Below, one piece after another: positions 23,259-36,470 of a DNA stretch of 64,000 nucleotides; within the stretch, counting starts at the first letter, position 1; the number at the start of each line of letters is the position of its first letter. Position numbers and translations under genes: made by a program. The stretch is from the NCBI GenBank assembly GCA_958450365.1, contig CAUEEP010000727.1, forward strand, positions 1,183,501 to 1,247,500. Direction: 5' to 3'. The notes below the pieces were generated by a model that saw only the letters and a list, made by a program, of their open reading frames with translations, had not been told where the DNA came from and did not search any database. The stretch is from Mesorhabditis belari (lineage: Eukaryota > Nematoda > Chromadorea > Rhabditida > Rhabditidae).

Positions 23259-23516
23259 GACTAAAAGTTAAATTAAAAAAATTTTTTTAACAAAATTAGA
23301 TATTATTGTGTAAGCAAAAAGGTGTGAAAGTAAGTTTAGCCCAAAACCCCGTTTCTGATAGCAAACAAAAGCGACCAATAAACATGTACAAGGTAAAAGG
23401 CGTATCCGCAACCGAGGGCCTTGACAACGAAAAATAAGAACGTTTTATTAAAATAGCCTTAAGTAATACAAAAATAAAAATGAGTTTTGCACAGATGGAA
23501 TTTTAAAAAAAACAGT

Positions 23517-24125
23517 TTACTCCTTTTTCGCTCGAATTCCCGTTAATCGATAAATTATTGAGTCATGTCTAGAGTCGATGTTCCAAAAGAAGACCGCGAT
23601 ATAGATTAGAGCTAACGTCAAAACAATTGTCGTACCTGAAACAAGTAAAACAAGTAAAAAGTTTCAAAACAAGTAGTTAAAACTGCTAAATCACACATGA
23701 GTAAGTTTTTTTGATAAATTTACACGCCTCTCATTTAAAAAGATTATCAATGCAGTTTGCCTTAATTTACTGATTTAACGAATCAAAAAGTCTAGAATCT
23801 GGCACCATTAAATCGTACGCTTTTTATATAAAAACGGTCACTGGAACCAAAAGTCAGCATTGAATAGAATAAAACGCTTTTATAGTTAAAGCAAAAGTCA
23901 CTGTATTAATCTTCTCAATAAGAATTCCGTCAAGTTTCTAAGTCGTGTACACTTCAAAAAAGAATACCTATCTGATAACACCAGTCTCAAAAAATTAAGC
24001 TACTTTCATTAAATAAAGCAAAAAGTACCTGCAATTATCGCAAAGACGGCGGGGTAATCCGGGCTAGAAAATTGGGCCACATTGTACATTTTTTGAAGCT
24101 CTTCCGTCAGCGTCAGCTTGTGCAT
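23517..24125 (-). CDS. ATP6AP2 (prorenin receptor) membrane stub
   Basis: Two exons (24029-24125 and 23517-23635) encode 71 residues. After a short luminal part (MYNVAQFSSPDYPAVF) comes one transmembrane helix (IIAGTTIVLTLALIYIAVFF) and a conserved tail WNIDSRHDSIIYRLTG. The tail matches the ATP6AP2 C-terminus (WNMDPGYDSIIYRMT). In animals ATP6AP2 is a V-ATPase accessory protein of about 350 residues. Its luminal part is cleaved off, leaving an approximately 9 kDa M8-9 fragment in the proton pump. I find no luminal-domain exons between here and arf-3 at 24795. The start follows a TTTTAG at 24133. Either the gene makes only the stub, or its 5' exons were missed. Confidence 0.8.
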
Positions 24126-24794
24126 CGTCTGTCTAAAATAAATACAAAATTAAATGCCAGAAAAGATTAAGCGACCTAAAAAGAAAGAGCACTGTCATCA
24201 AACGCCCGTTAAAATCTGCCTAGGACAGGTTTTTAAAAGTGAGCTTTCAACTCTGTTGCAACAATATTAGGTAATATTTGTTTTGATATAGATACTCATT
24301 TTAAAGCTTGCTTATTGTTCAAGCTATTTTACTATAAGGTTGTTTTTGTACTACTTTGTCGCCATAACTATCATTTCTTTCTTCCGCGATTTTTTATTCT
24401 CTTCCTCACACAACGTCTTTTTTATTTCGAAAGAAAAGTCAGGACGTTATCTTTTTGCCACACTAGTTGCTATAAAGCCTCGCGTACATCTTTCACAAAC
24501 TTTAAAACTCGCTGACTAATGAATGGCCTTGTTGTTTCATAATGCATGCCTCTTTTCAACGATTCCCAACGAAATTCCATTCTTTCTTTTGCTCCATTGA
24601 CCGTAGTTTTGCACCTTCTCTGTCTGCCGGATTGTCTCGAAACGAAATTGCTTCCATACACGTGTGACGTTCGCTTGCGACGTGACAAGCTAATGTCCAG
24701 TTCATTCATTTCGTTTCCATTCTTGGATTTCTTTTGATTCAGTAATTATCCATTACTTATACTGTGTATTTCAGGTGAAACAAGGCCAGCTTGA

Positions 24795-25808
<1,014 letters not shown>

Positions 25809-26218
25809 GGAATGGTTGGCGACTAATTTATCCACTAAATATTTTCTTTTGTTCTTCATTGTGTACGCATGTTCTTTACAAGGCTCTAAAATGCCTTTGA
25901 TTACTTGTGATATAGCCTTCCGTGCACGTTACTCCATGCTGTATTTCGTCTTTCCCAAATATCAATCAACACATTTCGTTTATCGTAATCAGATACAAAT
26001 TCTTTTTTCTCTAGCTAAAACTTGTACTGGTGTCTTTTACGGTATTACGATGATGTGGCGTGCCCCGGAACATAAAATATTGGGAGAAACATTCTCTTGC
26101 TTTTGGTGAATGTTGTTGCGGTTCATAATTATTATTCTCTTGCAATGAAATTTTTTGTCCAATTTATTGTTTGCACACGAAGACACAATTGTTAATGACA
26201 CAAATGACACAGACGGCT

Positions 26219-28084
26219 CTAAAGAAGATGAGCCACTCTTTGAGCGAGATGAGAGAGGGAAGTGGCATCTTGGACTGAACCTTCTATCCTTAGTGAACCA
26301 TTCATGTATGCCGAAAGCGGTGAGATGTTTCCGGATAAAAGTCCGGTCAACGCCGAGCTTTCGACATGTAAAACAACATCTCTGAAATACTCTAGCTTAA
26401 AATTATACGTTTTTGGACTTACGGATTGTGGCATTTCCCTTTCTCGGCTTTTCCACTTCCATGTTTGAGATCAATGTAAAACGGATCATATCCTTTGCAA
26501 TAAATTTGATAAACCTAAAACCTTTTTTTATTGGGTTCAATTCTTGGTTCTGACTTTGCCGATGGTGTTTGTCAGGGAATCATCAATACCCATATTGATG
26601 ATTGTGATTAAATGATTTAGATCAACGGCTGGTGCAGTGGGTTTTTCGGTAGCAATGGGTTTCTCGGTAGCAATGGGTCTCTCCGTTTCATTGATATCGC
26701 CGACATCAATGAGAGAAATAGATGTGTATTCTTCTGGCTAAACCCTATTGCATATCGAGGTGACTTGTAATCAATCTCACCTCTGGCTGATCTCGTGTCT
26801 CTTTGGCTATTTCTTCCAATGTGGGACCAATGACGCTCCAAATTTGTTGACCTACTTCAGATTTTGCTACTGCAGAAAGTGCTGCCATTCCCATATTCTC
26901 TCCAACTTTTAAAACCTGAAATTTTCATTTGAAAAGATTAACTTTGAACAATAAATAGGAAACCTTTATCTCAGACAGTTCAACCTCTGTGATCTCGACG
27001 CCGAATTGTTGTGTGAAAGCAGACAATTCATCCTGGATATGAGTATGACTTTTGTGATAAAATCCATTTATTTCCTTACTTTTACCGTTGCAGCGAGTTC
27101 TCTCTTTTGATGGGCGTGGCTCATGTCACAAACTCGTTTTTTCTGAACCTGAAATGGTAAAGCATTTTGTGTGTTTGAAACTCGTTTCTCTCACGTGTCG
27201 ATAGAGCAATGTCGAGGCGAGCGTTCTCGTCGACGAATCTCGATCCTGGAAAACCCGTTTGTGCTCATTTTGAGAGAATTCTAAGCCACCTGGATTTCAC
27301 AAACAGACGCTATAACATCTCGAACTCTCAAATAGACCGTAGCGCCTAGTTCAAGCAATCCACGATCGTGGGTAATCACCTGAAATCGTCATACTGATAA
27401 CTTTTGATTTCTTTTTTTTTTACCTTCAATGGTGGGACCGAGAATGCGGCCAATCTCGTGTCAATTTGATGAACTGAATCGACACAAGGCAAAACGAAAG
27501 ACGGTCCTGGACCTCGGGGTTTCAGCGCTCGCCCCAAGCGCAGCACAACCAACTTTTCGGTTGAGCCGACCAACTGAAAGATTTTTCCAGAATTTCAGCA
27601 AACCTTCTCACCTTTAACGTGAAAATCAACGAGAATGGCAGTGTTGCTATCGTCAAAATAAAAGCCAGAGCCACTAGGATCATTTCTGAATGTTCTTTTT
27701 GCAACTGGTCTATATTCCTTTGAAACCTATCGGTGACAATGGCCGTTGCTCAACTTGTTCATCCTCTTCATCCCAAGTCTCGCGGATTTTCCACGTGAAT
27801 CGGCCGGCACTCCGGCCTGTCCAACGGCCGTATCTTGAAAAAATTTCGGTTCAATTTTCATTCATCAACTCACCTAGGCGGTGCTTGATATCCCATCCTA
27901 TCAAGATCATTGTAATTGGCATAAGTGAAAGCTGATTTGAAATAATCGGGATCGGTGCCAAATTGCATCTCCACCGATTCAGAGGTGCCTGATAAAAAGC
28001 AGCTTTCTACAGATCTGCATTCACCGTTTCCCTACCTGGTTCCTCTTGTTTCAAAGCACTGTAGCGAACCGAAGAAACCGTCAT
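26219..28084 (-). CDS. unc-24: UNC-24 / STOML1: stomatin-SCP2 membrane protein
   Basis: Thirteen exons: 28036-28084, 27874-27988, 27727-27833, 27612-27685, 27424-27573, 27290-27379, 27195-27245, 27086-27148, 26964-27032, 26781-26915, 26555-26737, 26423-26514, 26219-26381. All phases agree and give 446 residues. Order: a polar N-tail, a hydrophobic hairpin (MILVALAFILTIATLPFSLIF), an SPFH/stomatin domain (RLGRALKPRGPGPSFVLPC, LELGATVYLRV, ALSAVAKSE), a linker with three ATEKP-type repeats, and a C-terminal SCP2 lipid-transfer domain (SGNISPLSAYMNGSLRIEG). This stomatin-plus-SCP2 fusion defines UNC-24/STOML1. In C. elegans it works with MEC-2 and UNC-1 in touch and anaesthetic sensitivity. One intron is only 41 bases. 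Confidence 0.93.
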
Positions 28085-29160
28085 TCATGAAGCATTCGTT
28101 GAGTTGATTGTTGAAAAGTGTTTAGTTCAGTGAAATTGCCAGGAAAGAGATCTAAGTGTTTGGTTTTTTAAAAGTTAAAGGTTTATGAAAAGTAGCTTTA
28201 GGGGAAAGGGGAAAAGGGGGGAGAACCCCTCGAGCAAATCGATGGCAGACCGAAATGGAAAAGGGGAAAAGATGGAGAAAGGATAAAGGGAAGGGAAGAG
28301 GAGACCCACCAGCTGAGAATAGAGAATGGCAAAGAGAAGGGAAAGAGGACGGGGAACACGAGTTGAATGCAAAGCTTAAGCCAGAGTCTATTCCCGCTTT
28401 ACGCTTTCTCAAAGGTAAAAGGTAGATAATTTAGGAGACTAGCGTAATCTTTTCTGCAATTTTTGCCCAACTAACTGACCTAATTATAATCTCACTCGAT
28501 GAGGAATCAAACTGTGAATTAATTAGGATCAAAATTAAAATGAACAAAATCTAAAGCAAAGGTTACGTTAGATTTTGTCATAGTACTCGTTGATTACGGA
28601 ATATAAAACATTAGTAAACTTTTTCCTTTTGACTCTTTTTGACTGGTTTAACTTTTTTTAGCGTTTTTAAAGACGGACCAAAAACATAAACGCCAAAAAG
28701 ACGAAGAAATGAATCCCACGATAAAGTTAACTAAAAACAACTAAACTAAAACTAAAATAGTCAAAGAATAATGATTGGATTCTATACGAAATAAAAGCCG
28801 ATAAAAGCCCAAAATGGTTGGAAGATTCTTCTAGAAGCCTCTTGCTCAAAAATGCATGTGGTTGCTGGTTCATGTCTCAATTCACTGAATCATTAAAAAG
28901 AACCCCATTTAATTGCTTTAAAACTAATGCTACACTAATTTAGTAATGAATGTTTTCTAAACTATGTATATTGATGGTCTAGCATCATTGCATATTTTTT
29001 CAAATATTTATTTCACGACAATGATACAAAAAGCTTTTTTATGGGGTCGTGTAGAAATTGCCCGGATGAACAGATGAGTATCATTCGTTGATCTAAAATA
29101 AAACTAAAGTGACAAAAGGAAATTTTCTATTAAAGCCAAAGACACGAAAACACTTACCTA
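28085..29160. other. Intergenic region
   Basis: No gene was recognised. A G/A-rich stretch at 28200-28330 gives long antisense frames (SFPSLCHSL, PFPLSFLHLF) that are composition artefacts. It presumably contains unc-24 upstream control and the 3' flank of the secreted-protein gene. Confidence 0.5.
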
Positions 29161-29940
29161 CTACTGATTCTGCCAGTCCACAAAGTCCTTGGGAATCGGC
29201 TGCATTGTTTGATCGAAAATATCGTGGGATTTGGCTTGAAGCAACACCTAAAGAATGAAATTATGCTTGTAAATAAATTGATACTAAACCTTATTCCATT
29301 CAGCTGCACTTTCATTTGAACGAGGAAGGGGATAGGTGTGTAGAGGCGATGATGCTGGAGGATCCTTGATAGTCGGTGCTGGGTGGTCGAGCATGTCTTC
29401 GGCAGGCCAAGGCCAAACGGATGGGGTTTTCGAAGGAACAGTTGGCGTTGAAGTCTCGTCGAAATGACTGAGGGTTGAAGGGAATTGCCTCTTTTCGTTC
29501 TTGCCAACGTCGTGTGGTTCGTTCCTTGAGTTAACCTAAACAAGAGCATTTAGTGGCAGAACTGTAAACAACTCACTCCAACATCTGTTTCTGAATTGTT
29601 CTTCCATTGACCACGGATAGACTCGACAAGATCGCGAACTTCTCTTCTAAAAGCATAAATAAAGAAGTACCAAAAAAATGTGTGAACCTGAGCTCTTCAA
29701 TCTCATTCATTTGAGCACTGCGGTAAGAGCGAAGCCCTTTGTGATCGTGCGTCATACTACCCTAAAATTAAAATAAGTATGCAATATCTTAATTACACAT
29801 AAACAAAATGATAGATTAGCTAATGAACTAATGATAGATTAATGCTATGTACAAAAGAAACTAACATCCGCTTCATGCTTGATAGAGACACTCAGCGTGA
29901 CCAGACATCCGAGAAGAATGAAGATCGGCTTTGAAGACAT
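29161..29940 (-). CDS. Secreted protein of unknown function
   Basis: Five exons (29866-29940, 29688-29761, 29577-29646, 29290-29535, 29161-29247) in consistent phase encode 183 residues. The first exon is a signal peptide (MSSKPIFILLGCLVTLSVS). The mature part is hydrophilic, without cysteine pairs or a recognised domain. It has a short helical stretch (AQMNEIEELRREVRDLVESI), then a proline-rich middle (SVWPWPAEDMLDHP), and ends KDFVDWQNQ. It could be a nematode-specific secreted or propeptide-like protein. The gene is supported by GT-AG introns of typical length and phase, not by homology. Confidence 0.7.
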
Positions 29941-29982
29941 TGCTACGCTAAATCAAGTACAGAATAGATAAAGATAAAATTT

Positions 29983-30200
29983 ATGGGACCATCACGGTTG
30001 TGCCGCGAAAATTGCACCGTAAGCCAAAAACGAATTTTGCGCCGAAAGACCAGAAGCGAAATTGCACCGGGAAAATAGCGCTGCGAAATTTGCCCCGCAA
30101 GACTAGAGGCGAAAATTGGTCTTTCGACGCAAAATTCGTCGGCGCAATTTTCGTTTTTGGCTTGCGGCGCAATGTTCGCGGCGCAATCGTCATGGTCCCA
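29983..30200. mobile_element. GGGACCAT fold-back element
   Basis: An inverted repeat of about 218 bases. Both ends read TATGGGACCAT-ACG-TTG-GCCGCG then GCGCAA and AAGCC on opposite strands. It is GC-rich compared with its surroundings, and open frames through it on both strands (RKLHRKPKTNFAPKDQK) are artefacts of the stop-free repeat. It lies just upstream of the secreted-protein gene. Confidence 0.75.
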
Positions 30201-30605
30201 AATTTATGGGTCAGTTTAAAATATTAACGGTCTCAGTAACACGCGAAAAAAAAACAGTTAACAGAACGCTATGTAATTTAAGGTAGAGTTTATAAAATTA
30301 ATAGAAGTTAGGTAAAAGAAATGTTATAAAAAAACGAGAAAAACACTTGCCTTTCTTGTGAAGAACGGTCGAGTTTTTGCATGCAAATTGGCTCGAATTC
30401 AGACAATATGTAAAATTAGCAAGCACCCCCTCCTCTTCCATCGCGGTCTTACACGTTTCTCCAGTTTTAATCTATTAGAATCCATTTTGAAAATGTTTTC
30501 TCGGTTTGCCCAACAGGATAACAAACAAAGCCTAGCGTGTTTCAATATAACACCGTCATTCTTTTCACTTTGAAACTATTATCAAGTACTACTATTGATA
30601 GCCTG

Positions 30606-30715
30606 AGCCCGTATGCTACGCTCCGAGGAAAAGTCCGCACAGTGGGAAAACTACGGGCGTTTTGCCGGAAAGATCAGAGGCGCCGCAGGAACTTTCCCCG
30701 GAGCGTAGCATACGA
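30606..30715. repeat. Short inverted repeat CGTATGCTACGCTCCG
   Basis: Outer arms CGTATGCTACGCTCCG and its exact complement are about 75 bases apart, with GC-rich DNA between. It is probably a small non-autonomous element. It lies in the 3' flank of the CPEB gene. Confidence 0.65.
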
Positions 30716-30997
30716 ACTCTGCTGTGGCGGTTAGTGCTGATGGCGACTTCCATTGCAACTTTGCCGGAAAACGAATACTCCAAAAAATCTATTTACAAGA
30801 CTCATAAATCCACAATAAACATAAAAAAATAGTGTTAAAACAACAATGGTCCTAGATGATGACCAAAAATCACAGTATGGGAATGGGCGACAATCAGGCA
30901 AGGATGGATCACAAAAGGATTACAAACACCAAAAACCGAAACGAGGAAAATATACAAAGCTATCAAATTTAACCCGGGGTAAGATACCAGAAGGGAA

Positions 30998-32718
30998 TTA
31001 GAAATAGTGGCCATGGCGCGAGCGAAGGCTATGATGTCCCACAGATCCATTGCGAGCAGCACCGTGTTGAGGTCCATGATGAGGTGGGCGAGCCAATTGC
31101 TAAAGACGTACGTTATACTAGATGATTTGCCAGCGAGCTAATAGTAAAAGCTGACACCAACCTTAGTCTGCTCACCACAGCGAACCAATGGTTTGTGGTC
31201 GAACTTGTGATCTTCGTCCGTGTGAACCATGTCCCAACAAATCTCGCAAAAGTACTGAATAAAACTATAAAGGTCAGCCTTTAATCAACATTCTACCTGC
31301 ATGCAATCAAAATCACCGCAGAAATATGGAGCATAGCGTCCTGCGCAACGACGCCCCTCGCATTCGTCGCACATTTGTTCATCCATCACATAGGGCTTGA
31401 TTTCGAGCTAAATTATTTCATAATTAGTGACAACAAAACTTGTTTTGTAGCCTATTTTAGCAAATAACACTACTAAGCCTCAAAAGAACTACTCACTCGT
31501 TTTTGAACTTCTGAATGTGGAATGTGCACATATTTTCCACTGATAGCAGCCACAAGCGATTCCGACGTGAAGAAGACAACACGAGCTGCTCCTTTTGGGT
31601 ACTTTAGTTCGGGATCGATGTCGATTCCCACATAAGCCACATGTCCGTAGAGATCCTCGATTGCTGCCGCCAAATCACCTAGAAGTAACAATTCCAATAG
31701 TTCCACTGAGTGAATACTTACAAGCACGCGTTGGACGAGGTAATCCTCCAATGAAGACTGTGCGCCGAGCCCACATCTTTGCATTTTTGTCAACAATGTA
31801 ATCCGTGTCAGACAACTTCCATGGTCTAACTTGAACAGGCTTGTTGCGCATTGTTAGTGATGAAACAAGGAGAAAAAGCCTAAAAAAAAAGGCATCTTCG
31901 AAAAACACAAACAAACTTACTTATCATTGTCTTTGTAGCACTTGTTGACCAACATCTGCACACTAGCCTCACTCTCGTAAACAAGGAAAACATATCCTGA
32001 CCTAAATCATTGTCAAATAACATTTTATTTGAAAAAGAGTATTTTAAAAATGCCTACATCGTTCGAGCACTTGTTGCGGCCGCCACAGTTTCCTTCTCCG
32101 AACGCCTTGGCCAATCGATAATCATCTTGCCGAAGTGACGAAAGGTGTTGTAAATGTCGGCTTAAAGATAAAACACTAACTTTATTGTATATACAAAATC
32201 TCCAACCTTCTTTGACATCGATAGGCAACCCTCCGATAAAAACTTTGCGAGCGTAGATTTCGGCTCCACATGGAATTGGCATTTGTGGACTAAGCGAATC
32301 ACCACCTCCAAGAAGAGCGTAATAGTGGTTGTTGAAACTTGCGCGCTCTAAACATTGAACATTACACATAGTGTTTTTTTACCCACGATGATCCATGATT
32401 GGCCCCTCGTTGAGTTGGACCTGATTGAAAGCGTTGAAACCATAGTGGCTTTTAAGCATTGGACCCATTGGGAGCTCTTCATGTCGTGGCACAAAAGTTG
32501 GCGATTCAGGCCAACATTTTCTCACAGCTTGCATATCCTGGGACAGATAAAGTACTAAAAAATGAAAGCATTTTTACCTTGGCAGGGCTGGTCTTGTTTG
32601 AGCCATAACCTTCATCGTAAAGTTGTGGAATGATGTAACCCCCATCAGGCGAGCGCTCAACCAAAGCCAAAGATGGCACTTCGCGCGTACGAGTGTTGGC
32701 TTCCAGATGTTGTTCCAT
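30998..32718 (-). CDS. CPEB-family RNA-binding protein
   Basis: Ten exons (32578-32718, 32387-32537, 32207-32347, 32058-32160, 31921-32001, 31722-31879, 31497-31678, 31297-31407, 31162-31254, 30998-31099) encode 420 residues. A short N-terminal region is followed by RRM1 ([13 protein letters not shown]), the CPEB linker ([16 protein letters not shown]) and RRM2 ([31 protein letters not shown]). A C-terminal ZZ-type zinc domain follows ([20 protein letters not shown]) and then a His/Arg-rich tail. The DPELKYPKG motif is of the CPEB2-4 type rather than CPEB1. CPEB proteins bind U-rich 3'UTR elements and control polyadenylation and translation, often in the germline. The start at 32718 could extend into an upstream exon. 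Confidence 0.9.
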
Positions 32719-33130
32719 GTTAGCACGAACAATGACAAACTCTAAAAAGATAAAAGCGGTAACAAATTGGATAAAAACAAAAAGAAAAGGTGGAAAGAAC
32801 GTACATTTGACTTAGCCCTGCCTGGTTAATAAAAGTTATGCGCAGCAGGTAATGATGATGCATAGGTTTCTTTCACAGTATCACCGGGAAAGCTATAAAC
32901 TCATAGATTTAACGAGCGTTGATATTTCACAATAACTCGCGGGCCAACAAAAACAAAAAATGAAAATGAAAAATTTTGCGCGAATGATCGCGACAGTAAT
33001 GGAATGTACTGTAGATTTGCAGTCACGACATATATATTTAAATATATTTAAACTGGTTTAATTACAACAAATATGCATTTGTCGTTGTCGTTTCTTTTCT
33101 GGTGGAAATATTTTCACATCGTTCTTGTCA

Positions 33131-35293
33131 ATGTTTTCTTCTTCTACCGGTCTTCCCGCTGCCGAACCGCCGGTAAATTTTTACTTCTTCATTACCCATG
33201 TCTGTTTTGTCTATAACTTACTTTTTAATTTAGGCCATGGCTCTTGCTCCATCTTTTGTTGTGCCTAAAACCGCGTTCGAAGAAAAGTTGAGCAAGGCTC
33301 AATATCAAAAGCAACTTCTCGAACTGGAACTCAAGTGAGTTTTTTAAAATTGTGATATGTGAAGGGCAGACCTAAGTCCCGGTGTGTTGAAGTTTGTTTT
33401 ATTTAACATGTAAAGCAAGCAATAGTTAGATGTGTTCAAAGTTAGATGGTGGTTCATATAAAGTTTTTCAAGTTTAACATCTTTACTTTTACATCTGATT
33501 ATGAATCCTTTTAGGTGTACGGACGAGATTACAGAACAGATCAGCAACTTGTGCACCCGTGTTGCGAGATTGCGGCTGCTTACCGCTAAACGCTATAGAG
33601 AAGTAACCCTTTTCCGACTAACTCTTTATTTTTATGTTTTTTTTTAGCTTTTATCCACGATTCCAATTACTGAAGAGATGTGGCGTCGGGACATTCACAT
33701 AGCCGAGAAACAACTCCTAAATTTACCCAACTGCGAGGTTATTGAACCCATGAAGTAACTTTGATTTTATTATTCTTTTGCACGCATAATTTAGTTCCAA
33801 CAAAGAAGAAAAAGCTACAGATGTCGAGCGCCGTCTTGCCAAGTTGGCCATGCAAACCCGAAATCTCGCGATGGTAAGTGACTGTGAATGCTTGATGGTT
33901 TAACTGTTTTTAGTTGGATCATCATCTCTACAAACAAGGACGTCATGCTACTGAACAACGCACAAAACTTGGTGAAATTACCCGTGTGGTCGAGCATGTA
34001 AGCAAACAGGTATATTTTGCTGAACATTTTCCAACTAAGAATTTGTATCCTTTTAGTTTGAAGCAAAAGAGCGCAAGGCTTTGAGAGTTGTGGCAACGAT
34101 CGATGACGAGCATTATCCTTCAGGACACATTTTAGCCAATTTTTCACGGGTTTATTTTTATTAAATATTTAGAAGCTAACCGTTTAAATTTAGTCGATTT
34201 TCTTTATTGGTGCTGCTGTAGATACTCTGCAACTTGCTTCTGAGATTCCACAACTTTTTGGTGAGCTTGCTTGGCTTTTAGTTTACACTAGTATTTAGGC
34301 TTGGAAAAGAGTGTAAATGAAATTCACGATGTTCGCTCCTCATTGAACAGCTTTCTGAATAAACTTAAAAGCAAGGTTATTTCTAGTTTTGTCGAATAAA
34401 TGGCCAGAGGTTTTAGCTTGGAGAAGCTTGTGTTGGTGTGCCAAAAGGAGAACTTGAGGATTTTTACGAGGAACAGGCAACAGAATCTATCGGTTCACCC
34501 AAACGCTTTAACGGCTCGACTACGAAATTTATGGTAAAAATTGCACTTTCTCTGCTCTAAAATTTCCTTCAGGATCCCGATTTACTTTCCACTTCGATTT
34601 CACAAATTTTTGAGGAGAGTAAAACTGAAGACCTGATTACCGCCGTGCCTCCAGATTTTGGTGCCGGTAAGTATTGCGAGCTTTTAAAAACGCATATGTG
34701 GTGCCTGGAGGAACGACAAAATTATATTTATTCGACGCGAATAATGAATTACAACACAACGGAGGAAACTTTTACCCTTAGTTACCCCTATTACCCAAAT
34801 GTTGTTAAGAAAAGACCCATAATGAGGGGAAAAGGAACCAATTTTTCTGGTCGCTGGGATCGAACCTTTGACTCCCCGACTAGGAGACAAGACTCCTATC
34901 CGGTCGGCTACGACGGCTTTTAAGGGAATAAATTGCTAACTTTTTATGATGTTTTCATTATCTTTCCTTTGGGTAATTGCTTAGTTGGTTGTTGCATAAT
35001 AAAGTTATAATGAAAAAGTTAGACACTTTGAGATTGGTTGAATTCCAAAAAACTCATGGATAAAAATTGTTAAAAAATAGAACGGCCAGCCATTCTATTA
35101 GAGTTTTTACGGTGCCTATTTTAGAAACGCCTCGCTCTGTCACCGCCAAGACTCCAGCTGCCACAGTTTTAATGCCTCCGAAATCGATCTGCTTAAACAA
35201 GTATTGATTTTCTTTTATTGCTTTACATATACTTTTAGCCTGTTCCGTCCGCTTCCCGAAGAGACCAAAGTACAGTACCCCGCGAAAGTCTAG
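33131..35293 (+). CDS. Coiled-coil protein of unknown function
   Basis: Thirteen exons (33131-33172, 33234-33334, 33515-33602, 33648-33754, 33795-33873, 33914-34009, 34057-34149, 34194-34260, 34299-34375, 34417-34533, 34573-34666, 35125-35200, 35239-35293) encode 363 residues, all in phase. The N-terminal half is helical and charged (KLSKAQYQKQLLELELK, RVARLRLLTAKRYRE). The middle is more hydrophobic (FFIGAAVDTLQLASEIPQLF). A second helical stretch (SSLNSFLNKLKSK) precedes an acidic, then Pro-rich tail. No catalytic motif is seen and I do not recognise the family. It is divergent from the CPEB gene with about 410 bases between starts. The 458-base intron 11 holds a tRNA-like element. Confidence 0.8.
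34848..34917 (-). repeat. tRNA-like element 3 (intronic)
   Basis: On the minus strand: GTCGTAGCCGACCGG (A-box-like), a hairpin TAGGAG/CTCCTA, and GGTTCGATCCC (B box) ending AGCGACC. AGCGACC is the 3' acceptor half that would pair with the GGTCGCC start of element 1, so the family ancestor probably had a complete acceptor stem. Antisense to its host gene. Confidence 0.65.
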
Positions 35294-35566
35294 AAAGCCG
35301 AAAAAGGCAAACAAATTTATGCGCTCGTACCGCCTCATTTTTTACATTTAGAGTACTAGCTTGTAGATTTCGTAATTTTGGAAGTAGAACGCTAAATTAG
35401 CACATAGGATTTTGCCAATTCTCCTTTGTCATGTAATATTAGTATTTGAAATAAATGTATTGGAGAAAGCCTACACATTAAACTTTTTCTGCTCTGAACA
35501 CTCCGACAACAATAGCGGCTGATTTGCGAGAGCTGAAAGAGGATAAAGAATGACATACATATCAAA

Positions 35567-36084
35567 ATGTTGATACGAACTTTTGCTTTGTTTTTTATTT
35601 CTTCGAGAATTCTAGTTGTTTCAAAAACGTGTATTAATTGTATCGGAGATTCTCTAAATTCTTCTTGTTTTACTACTCCTTTTCATGGAAGTCACGGCAT
35701 GAAAAGCTGTGATGGAGAGTGTCAGGTATTAGTCTATATGAAATTCCAAATTCCAAATGAGACAGGTTTGGAAAGTTCAATCCGAAATCTCTGGTGATGT
35801 GTATATTTTCGAGCGATCATGTTCTGAAGTGTGCAAAGAAGGGTGAGAGCTTTGGATATTTCATCGATTTCAATCCCATTTCCAGTTGTACACACATTGC
35901 TGACATGGAGCATCGATTTGTCGCGTTTGTCACAGGAAACCTAAAACATTAAATCAACATTTTCAGATGTGGTTCGTGTTGTGCAGAAGATTTATGTAAT
36001 ACTGGTAACATTTCGGCACCACAAATTGAAATCAACCAAACTGCGTGGATATTTCTCATCGCCATTCTGATAAAATTTTTTTGA
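35567..36084 (+). CDS. Ly6/uPAR-domain GPI-anchored protein candidate
   Basis: Four exons (35567-35725, 35766-35842, 35886-35924, 35967-36084) encode 130 residues. It has an N-terminal signal peptide (MLIRTFALFFISSRILVV). A cysteine-rich domain runs from TCINCIGDS to the closing CGSCCAEDLCN, the CC-x(3)-CN end typical of Ly6/uPAR three-finger folds. A hydrophobic tail follows (AWIFLIAILIKFF), as for GPI attachment. Such proteins modulate receptors and channels at the cell surface. The third intron needs a GTTTGT donor to keep the frame, as used elsewhere in this window. It lies 274 bases after the coiled-coil gene on the same strand, so it could be co-transcribed. Confidence 0.75.
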
Positions 36085-36470
36085 GATGCGAACAAACAGA
36101 TCAGATTTAAAGCTTTTCCACTTTTAAACTTGTGAATTCACTTGCAAACTTTTTACGAGCATCGACCAAAGGTTTACGCGCCTTAAAGCCAAACTGCAAC
36201 CCTTAGTTGATTACCGTAACCCGTAACTCTAATTGATCATTTTATTAAAATAAGTCATATTAGCTTTATTTCAAGAGTTTCTTTGCAGTGATACACGAAT
36301 AAGGCTGCAAAAAGAAAAGGAGAAGACAATTGTTGATTTGGTCCGATCGATGTGATGGAAGAGATTCATTTAATGGCACTCGTTTGCACAATCTAAACAA
36401 TGCTTTGAACTGTTTTAAAAAAAAAAAACACAAATTTTTAAACTTTATTTAAGAGCCAATTTTCCTAATT

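Noticed and set aside
24470..24709. Minus-strand 79-residue frame (MNELDISLSRRKRTSHVYG...) as a missing luminal exon of the ATP6AP2 gene
   Set aside because: It has no similarity I know to ATP6AP2, is very basic, and no splice pair links it to the exon at 24029-24132. It may be 5' flank of arf-3.
26155..26468. Plus-strand frames over the unc-24 3' end, one with LLSLVNHSCMPKA resembling a SET-domain NHSC motif
   Set aside because: They are antisense to the SCP2-domain exon, which has clear homology and consistent splicing; the NHSC resemblance is by chance.
32755..32880. Extra upstream exon for the CPEB gene starting MHHHYLLRI
   Set aside because: Joining it through the AGTTTG acceptor runs into a stop, so the ATG at 32718 is kept.
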